Assembly (NCBI RefSeq): GCF_008065135.1
Contig: NZ_CP042914.1
Location: 6,615,404-6,679,403 of the forward strand
Direction of reading: 5' to 3'
Origin: Roseimaritima ulvae
GTDB lineage: Bacteria > Planctomycetota > Planctomycetia > Pirellulales > Pirellulaceae
DNA length: 64,000 nt
Each line of letters begins with the position of its first letter. The first letter of the stretch is position 1. Position numbers and translations under genes: made by a program. Positions 35,674 through 44,849 of this stretch are shown one piece after another. Under the pieces are notes generated by a model. The model did no database searches and had not been told where the DNA came from. It worked only from the letters and a program-made list of their open reading frames with translations.

Positions 35674-37635
35674 TCAGCGACGTCGCTTGACGGGCTTGGA
35701 CGCCTGGTATTTCAACCAAGCGTCGACATAGGCCTGGGGTGGACCGCGAAAGGCTTTTTCGAACGCTTGGTCAAAGGCCAGCCCCTCGGACAGCGATTTC
35801 ATCAACTGATCGAACTGTCGCCGACTGCCGCGATCGAGCATTTGCATCCCGAGACCAAAGGACAGCAAATCGGCGCGTTCGGGGGTTAACCGGCCTTTGA
35901 GAAATTCGTCCGACTTGCTGAGCGAAGCGACCGCATCGGGCAGTTGGTTATGCCAGTCGGCGACCTGGGGGTTATCGCGGTCGCCCAATTTGGCCGTCGT
36001 TGCTCGTCCGATGCCTTCGGCAAACCACCGCGGCACGCCCACGCTGCGAGTGGAAATCGCCAGGCTGGTCAGCGGAGCCAACAGCCGCGATTCGATCAAG
36101 TCTTCGGTGTCACGCGCGGTGACCACCAGGGGCACGTAGGCATCGATGCCGTCGTACTGCCAGTGTTCGTTCCAATCCGATGGCACGGAACGCCGTTCGA
36201 CCATTTTCGAAAATTCGGAATACTCGTAACGCTTGGGCAGCACGTACAGGGTCACGCGGCCTTTGAACATCGGCTGGCCGGGTTCCGCTTTGACGATGGT
36301 TTGAATCTTTTCCAGCGCCGCTTCGGCGCTCTGCTGGACCATCTCCAGGGTCTCGGGCGAAGCGCTGCCGACAATGAAGAAGTTTTCCGAAGCGGCTTTG
36401 GAAGTGCTTTGCTGAGCCGCCGGCGTGGCACCCAACTTCCACTTATCCGCCGCCAACTGTTCACGACGCTCCATCAGCTCTTCATGGCTGGCGTTGCGAG
36501 CCCAGGCTAAGCCGGCCATCGTGCGCAACGGTTGGTCTTCGCTGTTGCCGTCCATCGCGGCGCCTTCGGTGATCCAGGTACTGATCAGCTGGATCTCTTC
36601 GTCCGCCAATTTGGGGCGTCCTCCGGCCGGCATGATGTCGCCCGCCTGGCCGCGCAGCTTTTGCACCAACAGGCTTTCGTCGCCTTTGCCGGGCGTGATG
36701 ATGGCACCGCTGTCGCCGCCACTGAGCAGTTGAGCGAAGGTGTCCATCCGCAATCCGCCTCGAACCTGCATGGCATCGATGTGACAGCCGTTGCAGTTGG
36801 CGACCAATAGAGGCGCGACATCCAGAGCAAAGCTGACGGTTTCTTTGCCGGTCGGACGCATCGTTTGCAGCTTGGTCGGTTCGGCCGCCGGTGTCGCCGC
36901 AGCGCCCGCATTGGCGTAAGCGACCAGCGGCGTTTGCGGTGACGGCCCGTCGAATTTGGCGCCCTGCAGGACCCAGTCCTTAAGGGTTTTAAATTGGTCC
37001 GCGGGGACTTTCCCTCCACGCGGCATATCCCCCGTTTCAATGGTTTCGATCAACCGGCTGCCGATCAGATCGCCGGCAAACACCACCACACCTTCCGGGG
37101 GCCCCTTCATCAGTTGAGCGAAAGACGCCAGTGAGAAATTGCCTTTGCTGCCGTTGATATGGCACTTGCCGCAATGCTGCACCAAAATCGGCGCCACATC
37201 ACGAGCAAAACTGACACCCTGGTCATCGGGCGCAGGCGTGCCCGGTTCCGGCTTGGGCTCGGGCTCGGGCTCGGGCATCGGCTTCGGCATCGGCTGGGCC
37301 GATGGCATGGCGGGCCGAGCGAAGGGAGGAACACGGACGCCCTCGAGTTCCAACAGCGCCGAGGCGCGAATGATCCGGCCAAAACTGGGCGTTAATGCTT
37401 CGTACACGTCGCGGTCGGCCGTTTCCATCAGCGTTTCGATCATGCTGATCGCCGCCGTCACCTCTTCGCCACACTGTTCGAACTTGCCGGCCTGGTAACT
37501 GCCGCCGGCGGCACTGACTTTGTCAGCGATGCGTCTGACCGCCAGCCTTTCCCGCGGAGTCATATCGGCATGGAGGGGCGCCGCGAAGCCCGCCAAGAGG
37601 ATCGCAAAGACACACAATCGCTTAAACATCAGCAT
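35674..37635 (-). CDS. Secreted PSCyt1 cytochrome with degenerate peptidase-like C-domain
   Basis: A 653-residue protein with a signal peptide (LCVFAILLAGFAAPLHAD). Two planctomycete cytochrome domains follow a Pro/Glu linker (PMPKPMPEPEPEPKPEPG): haem motifs CGKCH (155-159) and CNGCH (281-285), each in a VSFA-DVAP-LV context. The C-terminal third has a gluzincin-like pattern (VPRWFAEGIGRATTA) but I see no HExxH, so metal binding is doubtful. Such proteins are abundant in Pirellulaceae and are linked to periplasmic glycan degradation by association only. The ATG at 37635 gives the leader; MLMF also allows 37629. Confidence 0.82.
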   Translation of the reverse strand: MLMFKRLCVFAILLAGFAAPLHADMTPRERLAVRRIADKVSAAGGSYQAGKFEQCGEEVTAAISMIETLMETADRDVYEALTPSFGRIIRASALLELEGVRVPPFARPAMPSAQPMPKPMPEPEPEPKPEPGTPAPDDQGVSFARDVAPILVQHCGKCHINGSKGNFSLASFAQLMKGPPEGVVVFAGDLIGSRLIETIETGDMPRGGKVPADQFKTLKDWVLQGAKFDGPSPQTPLVAYANAGAAATPAAEPTKLQTMRPTGKETVSFALDVAPLLVANCNGCHIDAMQVRGGLRMDTFAQLLSGGDSGAIITPGKGDESLLVQKLRGQAGDIMPAGGRPKLADEEIQLISTWITEGAAMDGNSEDQPLRTMAGLAWARNASHEELMERREQLAADKWKLGATPAAQQSTSKAASENFFIVGSASPETLEMVQQSAEAALEKIQTIVKAEPGQPMFKGRVTLYVLPKRYEYSEFSKMVERRSVPSDWNEHWQYDGIDAYVPLVVTARDTEDLIESRLLAPLTSLAISTRSVGVPRWFAEGIGRATTAKLGDRDNPQVADWHNQLPDAVASLSKSDEFLKGRLTPERADLLSFGLGMQMLDRGSRRQFDQLMKSLSEGLAFDQAFEKAFRGPPQAYVDAWLKYQASKPVKRRR

Positions 37636-37829
37636 GGCGAATCGAAGGTTAAAAACGGAAAAAGCAAAACACGCACGGATCTTCTATTGTAAACGCTGGC
37701 CCGTCTGACAAACGCCGAATCCAACGCTTTGTACCGGCGAAAACCGTCAGAAAGCGAATGATTGTATGACCAGGACGAAGGTCGGCGGGGTTGCTGAGCA
37801 GACTGCAGGGGAGGGGGAAGGGGGCTGAA

Positions 37830-37886
37830 GGGACCAAAGGGACCAAAGGGACCAAAGGGACAGTGGGACAGTGGGACAGTGGGACC
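37830..37886. repeat. Short tandem array GGGACCAAA x3 and GGGACAGT x3
   Basis: Three 9-bp units at 37830-37856, then three 8-bp units at 37857-37880 and a final GGGACC. It lies 24 bp before the large heptamer array. Confidence 0.8.
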
Positions 37887-37910
37887 GGTTGTATGCCCTG
37901 CGCCGCAGCC

Positions 37911-38330
37911 AAATCTCAAATCTCAAATCTCAAATCTCAAATCTCAAATCTCAAATCTCAAATCTCAAATCTCAAATCTCAAGTCTCAAGTCTCAAGTCT
38001 CAAGTCTCAAGTCTCAAGTCTCAAGTCTCAAGTCTCAAGTCTCAAGTCTCAAATCTCAAATCTCAAATCTCAAATCTCAAATCTCAAATCTCAAATCTCA
38101 AATCTCAAATCTCAAATCTCAAATCTCAAATCTCAAATCTCAAATCTCAAATCTCAAATCTCAAATCTCAAGTCTCAAGTCTCAAGTCTCAAGTCTCAAG
38201 TCTCAAGTCTCAAGTCTCAAGTCTCAAGTCTCAAGTCTCAAGTCTCAAGTCTCAAGTCTCAAGTCTCAAGTCTCAAGTCTCAAGTCTCAAGTCTCAAGTC
38301 TCAAGTCTCAAGTCTCAAGTCTCAAGTCCA
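37911..38330 (+). repeat. Heptamer minisatellite, 59 units in four homogeneous blocks
   Basis: A perfect 7-bp array. Counting units directly: AAATCTC x10 (37911-37980), AAGTCTC x10 (37981-38050), AAATCTC x17 (38051-38169), AAGTCTC x22 (38170-38323), then AAGTCCA leading into a CTGGCGA-family repeat. The A/G difference at the third position separates whole blocks, with no unit mixed within a block. A seven-base period gives open frames on the plus strand (ISNLKSQ or similar), but these are a by-product of the repeat and not a protein. Confidence 0.97.
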
Positions 38331-38349
38331 AAGTCTGGCGACTTCGGCT
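38324..38349. repeat. CTGGCGA-family repeat following the minisatellite
   Basis: AAGTCCAAAGTCTGGCGACT followed by TCGGCTAC. It is nearly identical to 22814-22839 and touches the stop codon of galE. Confidence 0.75.
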
Positions 38350-39331
38350 ACTGTTTGTACCCGTGGGGATGGCTTTGGTGCCAGTTCCAGGCCGTTTCCA
38401 CGATCGATTTCACGTCGGTGTACTGGGGCATCCAGCCCAGCAGCTGCTTGGCCAGCCGGGCATCGGCGACCAGTTCCGGCGGATCGCCCGCACGTCGCTC
38501 GCCCATGACTTCGGGAATCGGATGGCCGGTGACTTGCCGGCAGGCTTCGACCACTTGCCGCACGCTGTAGCCGTTGCCGGTGCCCAAGTTGACGCACAGG
38601 CCGCGACCGGCTTCGATGCGATCGAGGGCGGCCAGGTGGGCGGCCCCCAGGTCATCGACGTGAACGTAGTCGCGGATACAGGTGCCATCGGGCGTCGGGT
38701 AGTCATCCCCGAAGATGGTGATCGCGTCGCGTTGTCCCAGGGCGACCTGCAACACGATGGGGATCAAATGGGATTCGGGATCATGGTCTTCTCCAATGCC
38801 CCCAGCAGGGCTGGCCCCGGCGGCATTAAAGTAGCGCAGCGCCGCATAGCCGAGCCCATAAGCGGCCGCATAGTCCGCCATGGCTTGTTCCATCACCAGC
38901 TTGGTAAAGCCGTAGGGGTTAATCGGATTCTGGGGAGTGGTTTCGGGGATCGGTACCGTGTCGGGTTCGCCGTAGGTGGCCGTGGTGCTGCTGAACACCA
39001 GCTTCATCACCTTCGCTTCGCGCATCGCATCGAGCAGCTCGAGGGCAGCGATCACATTGTTTCGGTAGTAGAGCGCCGGGTCATTCACCGATTCGTTAAC
39101 CAACGCAAAGGCCGCGAAATGCATCACCGCGTCGATCTGGTGCTCTTGCATGGTCCGCACCAACAACGCTCGATCGGACGCTTCGCCCACGATCAAACGG
39201 TCATCGGGAACGGCCCCGCGATGCCCGCGTGAAAGGTTGTCGTAAACAAACACGCCGTGCCCCTGCTCGCGTAACAGCCGCGCGCAGTGAGAACCGACGT
39301 AACCGGCGCCGCCCACAACAAGGATATTCAT
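38348..39331 (-). CDS. galE: UDP-glucose 4-epimerase GalE
   Basis: A 327-residue short-chain dehydrogenase that interconverts UDP-glucose and UDP-galactose. NAD-binding GGAGYVG at residues 7-13, SST in LVFSSTTATYG (114-121), and the catalytic Tyr140 and Lys144 in NPYGFTK. LRYFNAAGASPAGGIGEDHD and CIRDYVHVDDL are further GalE marks. Its stop is at the edge of the heptamer-array region. Product probably used in cell-surface polysaccharide synthesis. Confidence 0.94.
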   Translation of the reverse strand: MNILVVGGAGYVGSHCARLLREQGHGVFVYDNLSRGHRGAVPDDRLIVGEASDRALLVRTMQEHQIDAVMHFAAFALVNESVNDPALYYRNNVIAALELLDAMREAKVMKLVFSSTTATYGEPDTVPIPETTPQNPINPYGFTKLVMEQAMADYAAAYGLGYAALRYFNAAGASPAGGIGEDHDPESHLIPIVLQVALGQRDAITIFGDDYPTPDGTCIRDYVHVDDLGAAHLAALDRIEAGRGLCVNLGTGNGYSVRQVVEACRQVTGHPIPEVMGERRAGDPPELVADARLAKQLLGWMPQYTDVKSIVETAWNWHQSHPHGYKQ

Positions 39332-39555
39332 AACTCATTCCGCAGATTGGGTGCGATTGATCTGTTTGGCACAAAAACGGCGAAGGCGAAGCTGCCGCCC
39401 GCCCGTTGCCGATGCCCAATGATAGGTCGATGCAGGGAGCCCACGAAAGGTTGCCAGGAAATTTCTCCTGGGCCGGTCGCGCATCGATCGCTTCATCGCC
39501 CGGTTGCTCGATGGCAGGAAGCCTGACGCCGCCGCCCCCCCAAGGCCTGTCCTGG

Positions 39556-40503
39556 ATGCGTCCCACCAAACTTCAGAAGTTGCTCAAAAAAGGGCCCGGG
39601 CAAGGCTCGGCCGCCAAAACGTTATCGCTGTGTGAAGACTTCATCGCTTATCTGCGCGGTGAGTGCCACCTGGCCGACAATTCGGTGCAGGCCTACCGCC
39701 GCGACCTGACCAAGTTCTGCGAGTGGGCCGGATCTCGGCGGATGAGCGAGTTGCAGATCGGCGAACTATCGCAGTTCGTTTCCTCGCTGCACGATTCGGG
39801 CCTCGCCCCGGCCAGCATCTCCCGCAATATTGTCGCGGTGCGAACGTTCTTTAAGTACCTGCAGCTCGAGGGCATCGTCACTGACAATCCGGCGGAACTG
39901 CTGGGCACGCAGAAGTCCTGGCAGCGGATGCCCAAGGTGCTGACTCAACGCCAGGTCGATCGCTTCCTCGCCGCCCCTCGCAAGCGCGACCCGTTCTGGC
40001 AGCGTGACCGCGCGATGTTGGAAGTGCTGTACGCCAGCGGTTGCCGGGCCACGGAAACCTGCACGCTGCGATTGCACGACCTGTCGCTGGCGGAGCGGCA
40101 CATCCGCTGTGAGGGCAAGGGCGGCAAACAGCGGCTGGTGCCGATCGGCCAGCGCGCCATCGACGCCATTGAACTGTACCTCAGCGAATTGCGACCGAAG
40201 CTACAAGCCCGCGGACCGAAGACCACCGACGTGTTGTTCCTGTCCCGCACCGGCCGACCGCTGGAGCGCATTCAACTGTGGCGTCTGGTCAAGCAGTACG
40301 CGTTAGCCGCGGGCGTGGACAGCGAGATCAGCCCCCACAGCCTGCGGCACAGCTTCGCCACGCACCTGCTGGCTGGCGGAGCCGATTTGCGGCAGGTTCA
40401 GGAGATGTTGGGCCACGCCAGCATTCAGACCACGCAGATCTACACCCACGTCGACCACTCGCGGCTGAAACGCGTGCACCAGCAATTCCACCCCCGAGGG
40501 TGA
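39556..40503 (+). CDS. XerC/XerD-type tyrosine recombinase
   Basis: A 315-residue site-specific recombinase. The N-terminal SAM-like domain is followed by the catalytic set Arg164 (SGCRATE), a Lys near 190 (GKGGKQRLVP), His260 and Arg263 in [10 protein letters not shown], His286 in MLGHASIQ and Tyr295 in IYTHVDH. This is a complete, functional-looking XerC/D, which resolves chromosome dimers at dif. Its completeness contrasts with the broken IntI at 2670-3693. The ATG at 39556 begins the family-like region; a longer upstream frame is rich in proline and probably not translated. Confidence 0.92.
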   Translation: MRPTKLQKLLKKGPGQGSAAKTLSLCEDFIAYLRGECHLADNSVQAYRRDLTKFCEWAGSRRMSELQIGELSQFVSSLHDSGLAPASISRNIVAVRTFFKYLQLEGIVTDNPAELLGTQKSWQRMPKVLTQRQVDRFLAAPRKRDPFWQRDRAMLEVLYASGCRATETCTLRLHDLSLAERHIRCEGKGGKQRLVPIGQRAIDAIELYLSELRPKLQARGPKTTDVLFLSRTGRPLERIQLWRLVKQYALAAGVDSEISPHSLRHSFATHLLAGGADLRQVQEMLGHASIQTTQIYTHVDHSRLKRVHQQFHPRG

Positions 40504-40562
40504 TTGGGTACACTGCGATCGTTCACCTTCCATTTCCTGACTCTCCATAGGCTGATCCCGCA

Positions 40563-41372
40563 ATGATGCGACTTGCCGTTCACGGTGCCGCCGGTCGGAT
40601 GGGACGACGCGTGGTCGCTCTGGCCGCTGAAGATCCCGGCTTCCGTCTGGTCGCCGCCATCGAACAACCCGAACACAGCTGTATCGGCCAGGACGCCGGC
40701 ATCCTGGCCGGTTGCAGCGAGGTCAAGGTACCGGTCAGCAGCCCCTGGCCCAATGATATCGACGTCGTGATTGACTTCTCTTTGCCCGGGGCAGTCGACA
40801 ACGTGGTCGAACATGCGTTAAAGGCCGGAGCGTCGTTGGTGATGGCGACCACAGGACTCAGCGAAGACCACCATCGGAAATTGCGTGAAGCCAGCGAACA
40901 GATCGCCATCGTGTGGGCTCCCAGTATGTCGTTGGCGGTCAACTTGACCATGAAACTGGCTCAACAAACGACTCGTGCCCTGAAAGACATCGCGGGCGGA
41001 CTCGATATCGAAATCCTGGAACGACACCACCGCTTTAAAGAAGACGCGCCCAGCGGTACGGCGTTGAAGTTTGGCGAATTAATCGCCGACGCCTACCGTG
41101 ACAACGACGCTCAACCGGCCGTGCAACACGTGCATGGTCGCGAGGGCAAAACCGGAGCTCGAACACGCAACGAAATCGGCTACCACGCAATTCGCACCGG
41201 CGACAATCCCGGCGAACACACGATCGTGTTTGGCATGCTGGGCGAAACGATTGAATTAAAAGTCGCGGCGTCCAACCGCGACTGCTACGCCGCCGGAGCT
41301 CTGGCGGCCGCGAAATGGTTGGAGGGTAAACCGCCAGGGTTGTATTCGATGTTTGATGTTCTGGACATGTAG
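40563..41372 (+). CDS. dapB: 4-hydroxy-tetrahydrodipicolinate reductase DapB
   Basis: A 269-residue enzyme of lysine and diaminopimelate synthesis, reducing hydroxytetrahydrodipicolinate. The N-terminal GAAGRMGRRVV is the NAD(P)H loop (residues 8-18). ERHHRFKEDAPSGTA contains the substrate-binding region with conserved His and Lys and the SGTA loop. The C-terminal EHTIVFGMLGETIEL fits the family. It starts with ATGATG at 40563, 59 bp after the recombinase gene, and a small unknown gene follows by 20 bp. Confidence 0.94.
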   Translation: MMRLAVHGAAGRMGRRVVALAAEDPGFRLVAAIEQPEHSCIGQDAGILAGCSEVKVPVSSPWPNDIDVVIDFSLPGAVDNVVEHALKAGASLVMATTGLSEDHHRKLREASEQIAIVWAPSMSLAVNLTMKLAQQTTRALKDIAGGLDIEILERHHRFKEDAPSGTALKFGELIADAYRDNDAQPAVQHVHGREGKTGARTRNEIGYHAIRTGDNPGEHTIVFGMLGETIELKVAASNRDCYAAGALAAAKWLEGKPPGLYSMFDVLDM

Positions 41373-41392
41373 TCGGTGAAAGGACCCACGCG

Positions 41393-41761
41393 ATGGCACG
41401 CTGTGAACAAGGCTACCTGTGTGAGGTCTGCGGGCAGGAAGTGGTGGGCATCCAGGACAGTGACTTGTATCTGAGGTATGTGATCGGTGAATTGGATCCG
41501 GAGGTCCTCCACACCAGCCCCGAAAGGCATCTCCGCTGCAATCCCGTGTTATCTCAATTCATCCAGCACCCGGACTTTGAAGCGATTACCGTCAGCGGCC
41601 CCTTTGATCGCCGCGGCCTGGACCCCAACTACGTGGCCGCCCGCGATGCGTTGGTCAGCGACGGGTTTGCCCGGCTGTTAGAGATCGCCGCTAGCGGTGG
41701 CGATCGCGATGTCACCGCATACCCCTTGGCCGACGCGATCCGCAAGTATCGCGACCAATAA
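41393..41761 (+). CDS. Hypothetical small zinc-finger-like protein
   Basis: A 122-residue protein with an N-terminal CEVCGQ (Cys-x2-Cys) motif and a further Cys at LRCNPV, consistent with a metal-binding knuckle, then an acidic/helical rest. Conserved-looking family in planctomycetes but function unknown to me. It lies 20 bp after dapB and 12 bp before the next gene, so it is probably co-transcribed. Confidence 0.65.
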   Translation: MARCEQGYLCEVCGQEVVGIQDSDLYLRYVIGELDPEVLHTSPERHLRCNPVLSQFIQHPDFEAITVSGPFDRRGLDPNYVAARDALVSDGFARLLEIAASGGDRDVTAYPLADAIRKYRDQ

Positions 41762-41773
41762 AACGGAACGATT

Positions 41774-43162
41774 GTGAAAACCAAAATCCTCCGCGGCGGA
41801 TTCATGAGCCTCCTGGCGACTCAATTTTTTGGAGCCGCCAACGACAACATCCTTAAGGGGGTGTTGACGTATATGGTCATCGAAGGCGGCACCTGGGAGG
41901 GGCAACTGGGCACCGGCGGTCAAGCCATCGTGGGCGTCTGCTTCACGCTGCCGTTTATCCTGTTGTCGGGTTACGCCGGGCAGTTGGCCGATCGATTTTC
42001 CAAACGCACCGTCAGCATCGCGGTCAAGATGCTGGAAATCCCCATCGCCCTGACCGCCGGAATCGGGTTCTGGACTGGCAACCTATGGGTCACCCTGGTG
42101 GCCTTGATCGCCTTGACCTGTCAAAGCGCATTTTTTGGGCCCGCCAAGTACGGCATGATCCCGGAACTGGTCAACGACGAGGACCTCAGTCGCGCCAACG
42201 GCACGATCAATATGATGACCAACATCGCGGTCATCGTGGGCACCCTGTCGGCGGGATTTGTCAGCGATTGGTACAATCCGCTGCCCCTGGCCGATGGCAC
42301 GCGGCCGGCCAGTTTGCTGTGGATTCCCTGCGCGGTGATGGTCTTGATCGCGGCGGCGGGGTTGCTGGCCGTGCTGTTTCTGGACCGCCTGCAACCGGGC
42401 GACCGCAACCTGAAGTACGACTTCAATCCCTTCACCACCTACATCCTGGCGATCAAAGAGATGGCTCAGACCAGGATGTTGATGGTGATGATGGCTTGGG
42501 GCTACTTTTACCTGCTGGCCGGTTTAGCGCTGTTCATTTTGCCGGAGTACACCACGGTGCTGAACATCGATCGCGCTGCAGCCAGCGTGCTGATGGGCAT
42601 CTTGGGCGTCGCCGTGGGCGTGGGCTGTGCCTTCGCCGGATTTGTTTCCGGAAACCGCATCGAACCGCGTCTGATTCCCTTGGGCGCTGTGGGACTGGTG
42701 CTGTTTTTTGGCTTGCTGGGATTGGTGCAACCCAAACTGTACGGCATCGATCCGCCGGAAGTCGCCGCCGCCGCCGCCGCGGTCGACGAGATCAACCTGG
42801 GCGTCCCACCGCAACCACCGGTACCGTCCGGGTCGATGTTGCGAGTGGCGTTGAGCAACGTGTCGATGTTTATTTTTGGTGCCGGTTTTTTCGCGGGGTT
42901 CTACATCATTCCGCTGCAGGCGCTGCTACAAAAACTATCCCCCGATGATGAACGGGGACGATTTTTGGGAACCGCCAACGCGGTATCCTTTTCGTTCATG
43001 ACCTTGGCCGCGGTGGTGTTCTTTGCCGTCCGCGAATGGTTCGGAGAATCCCCTCAACAGATCTTCTTGCTGTGTTCATTTCTGATGGCCGCCGGCACAG
43101 TGTTTTTCCTGTGGCGACTGAGGGGCAGCGGGGTGATGGCCGCCCCGGCTGCGAGCGACTGA
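41774..43162 (+). CDS. MFS transporter, LplT-like (lysophospholipid transport family)
   Basis: A 462-residue 12-helix permease. The N-terminus LLATQFFGAANDNILKGVLT, the loop GQLADRFSKRTVSI and AFFGPAKYGMIPELV match the LplT/Aas transporter class that flips lysophospholipids across the inner membrane. An Ala-rich loop of about 20 residues (VAAAAAAVDEI region) is inserted between helices. GTG start at 41774, 12 bp after the previous stop. No acyltransferase domain is fused, unlike some homologues. Cargo is inferred only. Confidence 0.82.
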   Translation: MKTKILRGGFMSLLATQFFGAANDNILKGVLTYMVIEGGTWEGQLGTGGQAIVGVCFTLPFILLSGYAGQLADRFSKRTVSIAVKMLEIPIALTAGIGFWTGNLWVTLVALIALTCQSAFFGPAKYGMIPELVNDEDLSRANGTINMMTNIAVIVGTLSAGFVSDWYNPLPLADGTRPASLLWIPCAVMVLIAAAGLLAVLFLDRLQPGDRNLKYDFNPFTTYILAIKEMAQTRMLMVMMAWGYFYLLAGLALFILPEYTTVLNIDRAAASVLMGILGVAVGVGCAFAGFVSGNRIEPRLIPLGAVGLVLFFGLLGLVQPKLYGIDPPEVAAAAAAVDEINLGVPPQPPVPSGSMLRVALSNVSMFIFGAGFFAGFYIIPLQALLQKLSPDDERGRFLGTANAVSFSFMTLAAVVFFAVREWFGESPQQIFLLCSFLMAAGTVFFLWRLRGSGVMAAPAASD

Positions 43163-43193
43163 GCATCCTGCAAGTTGAGGCTGGACTGGCGGT

Positions 43194-44636
43194 TTACGAT
43201 GAGTATTGCAGCCGCGGGTCATCCAGTCCCAGGCGTTTCATTTTTTTGTACAGCGTCGTGCGATTGATCTCCAAGGCATCGGCCGTAGCCGCGCGATTCC
43301 ACTGGAACATCCGCAGGGCCTCCAGAATGATCTGCCGCTCGGGCTCTTCCAGGGCTTCGCGCAGACTGGTGACCTGACCATCCGATGCACCGGAGCTGAG
43401 CCCGGCGCTGAAGGCAGGCGTCCAACCGTCGCTGTTTGCGACACTGCTCGAGCGGCCTCCGCGGATCAGGTCGGCGGGCAAGTCCTCGACGCCCAAGGTG
43501 CTACCACGACTGAGCAAGATCGCGCGTTCGACAACGTTTTCTAGTTCGCGAACATTGCCCGGCCAAGCGTAATCCTGCAACACCTGCAGGGCGGCGGTGT
43601 CAAAGCCTTCTACTTGACGGTCCATCGATTCGGTGGCCCGTTTGATGAAATGTTGGACCAGCAGCGGGATATCGCCGGGGCGTTGGCGGAGGGCGGGCAG
43701 TTCGATATTGATCACATTGATGCGATAGTACAGGTCTTGGCGGAAGCTGCCCTGCTCGACGCGAGCGGTGAGGTCTTCGTTGGTCGCCAAGATGACTCGC
43801 ACGTCCACCGATTCGGTCTTGGTGCTGCCCAGCGGTTCGAACTGCAACTCCTGCAGGACCCGCAACAGTTTGACTTGCATGGCCGGCGTGGCGGTGCCGA
43901 TCTCGTCCAGGAACAGGGTCCCGCCGTCGGCCAGTTTGAACTTGCCCACCTTGTCGCTCGAAGCCCCCGTAAAGGCGCCGGCAACGTGTCCAAACAATTC
44001 GCTTTCCAGCAGGTTATCCGGCAAGGCGCCACAGGCGACTTCGATAAACGGACCGGCGTTGCGGTTGCTGCGGCGATGAATGGCGCGGGCGATCATCGAT
44101 TTACCGGTCCCGTTTTCGCCGGTCACCAAGACCGAAGCCCGCGCATCGGCGACACTGTCGACGACGTCGAACAGTTTCAGCATGCGGTAGTCTTGACTGA
44201 GGATATTATCCATCCCAAAGCGTCGATCAAGCTGTTGCTTGAGTCGTTCGTTTTCGGCTTGGATCTTTCGTTGCGACTGGGCGCGATCGATGGCTAGCGT
44301 CAGTTCTTCATCGATCAGCGGTTTGGTCAGCAGGTCGAAGGCGCCTGCACGGACCGCTTCGATGGCGGTCTCGGGGGTGGCGTACCCGGTGACCACCAGG
44401 ACTTCGCAGCCGGGCAGTTTGCGTTTGGTGAACTGAATCAAATCAAACCCATCCCCGTCGTCCAGACGCAGATCGGTAATCAGCAGATCGTAGGGATGCT
44501 CGTCGAGGGCCGCGCGGGCGGCAGCCAGCGAACCCGCCGTGTCCACCTGATAGCCCTGTTCGGCTAGCCACAGCGCCATCGATTCGGCGAGGTAGCGATC
44601 GTCATCGACCAACAGAATGGATAGGGAATCGCGCAT
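43194..44636 (-). CDS. NtrC-family sigma54-dependent response regulator
   Basis: A 480-residue regulator with receiver, AAA and HTH domains. The phospho-acceptor is Asp55 in LLITDLRL, Walker A GENGTGKS at 173-180, the sigma54-contacting GAFTGA at 220-225, and a Fis-type HTH at the C-terminus (NRAATADALEINRTTLYKKM). It should activate sigma54 promoters when phosphorylated. The ATG at 44636 gives the receiver start MRDSLSILLVDDD. It is divergent from the NarL-type regulator at 44850, so the 213-bp gap may hold shared regulatory sites. The partner kinase is not in the immediate neighbourhood. Confidence 0.93.
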   Translation of the reverse strand: MRDSLSILLVDDDRYLAESMALWLAEQGYQVDTAGSLAAARAALDEHPYDLLITDLRLDDGDGFDLIQFTKRKLPGCEVLVVTGYATPETAIEAVRAGAFDLLTKPLIDEELTLAIDRAQSQRKIQAENERLKQQLDRRFGMDNILSQDYRMLKLFDVVDSVADARASVLVTGENGTGKSMIARAIHRRSNRNAGPFIEVACGALPDNLLESELFGHVAGAFTGASSDKVGKFKLADGGTLFLDEIGTATPAMQVKLLRVLQELQFEPLGSTKTESVDVRVILATNEDLTARVEQGSFRQDLYYRINVINIELPALRQRPGDIPLLVQHFIKRATESMDRQVEGFDTAALQVLQDYAWPGNVRELENVVERAILLSRGSTLGVEDLPADLIRGGRSSSVANSDGWTPAFSAGLSSGASDGQVTSLREALEEPERQIILEALRMFQWNRAATADALEINRTTLYKKMKRLGLDDPRLQYSS

Positions 44637-44849
44637 CGTGACGGCAAACTCTGGGGCAGGAGCGATAAATCCGTGCGAACGGAGCAAAAAATAATTATGG
44701 CTACGGGGTTTTAGGTTGCGGTTTGCCGCCGGTCAAAACGCGTTCTTGTGCAAGTCAGTGTCTAGCGCCCGTCGCTGCGTCTGAACCGTCTGGTTATGAC
44801 GTTTTTTCTGGTTATGTTGACAACCGAGTTTTTTACTTCTCGAGAAACC

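Noticed and set aside
37791-39232. Long open frame with LKSQISN repeats
   Set aside because: It arises from the 7-bp array, which is open in several frames, and then runs antisense through galE.
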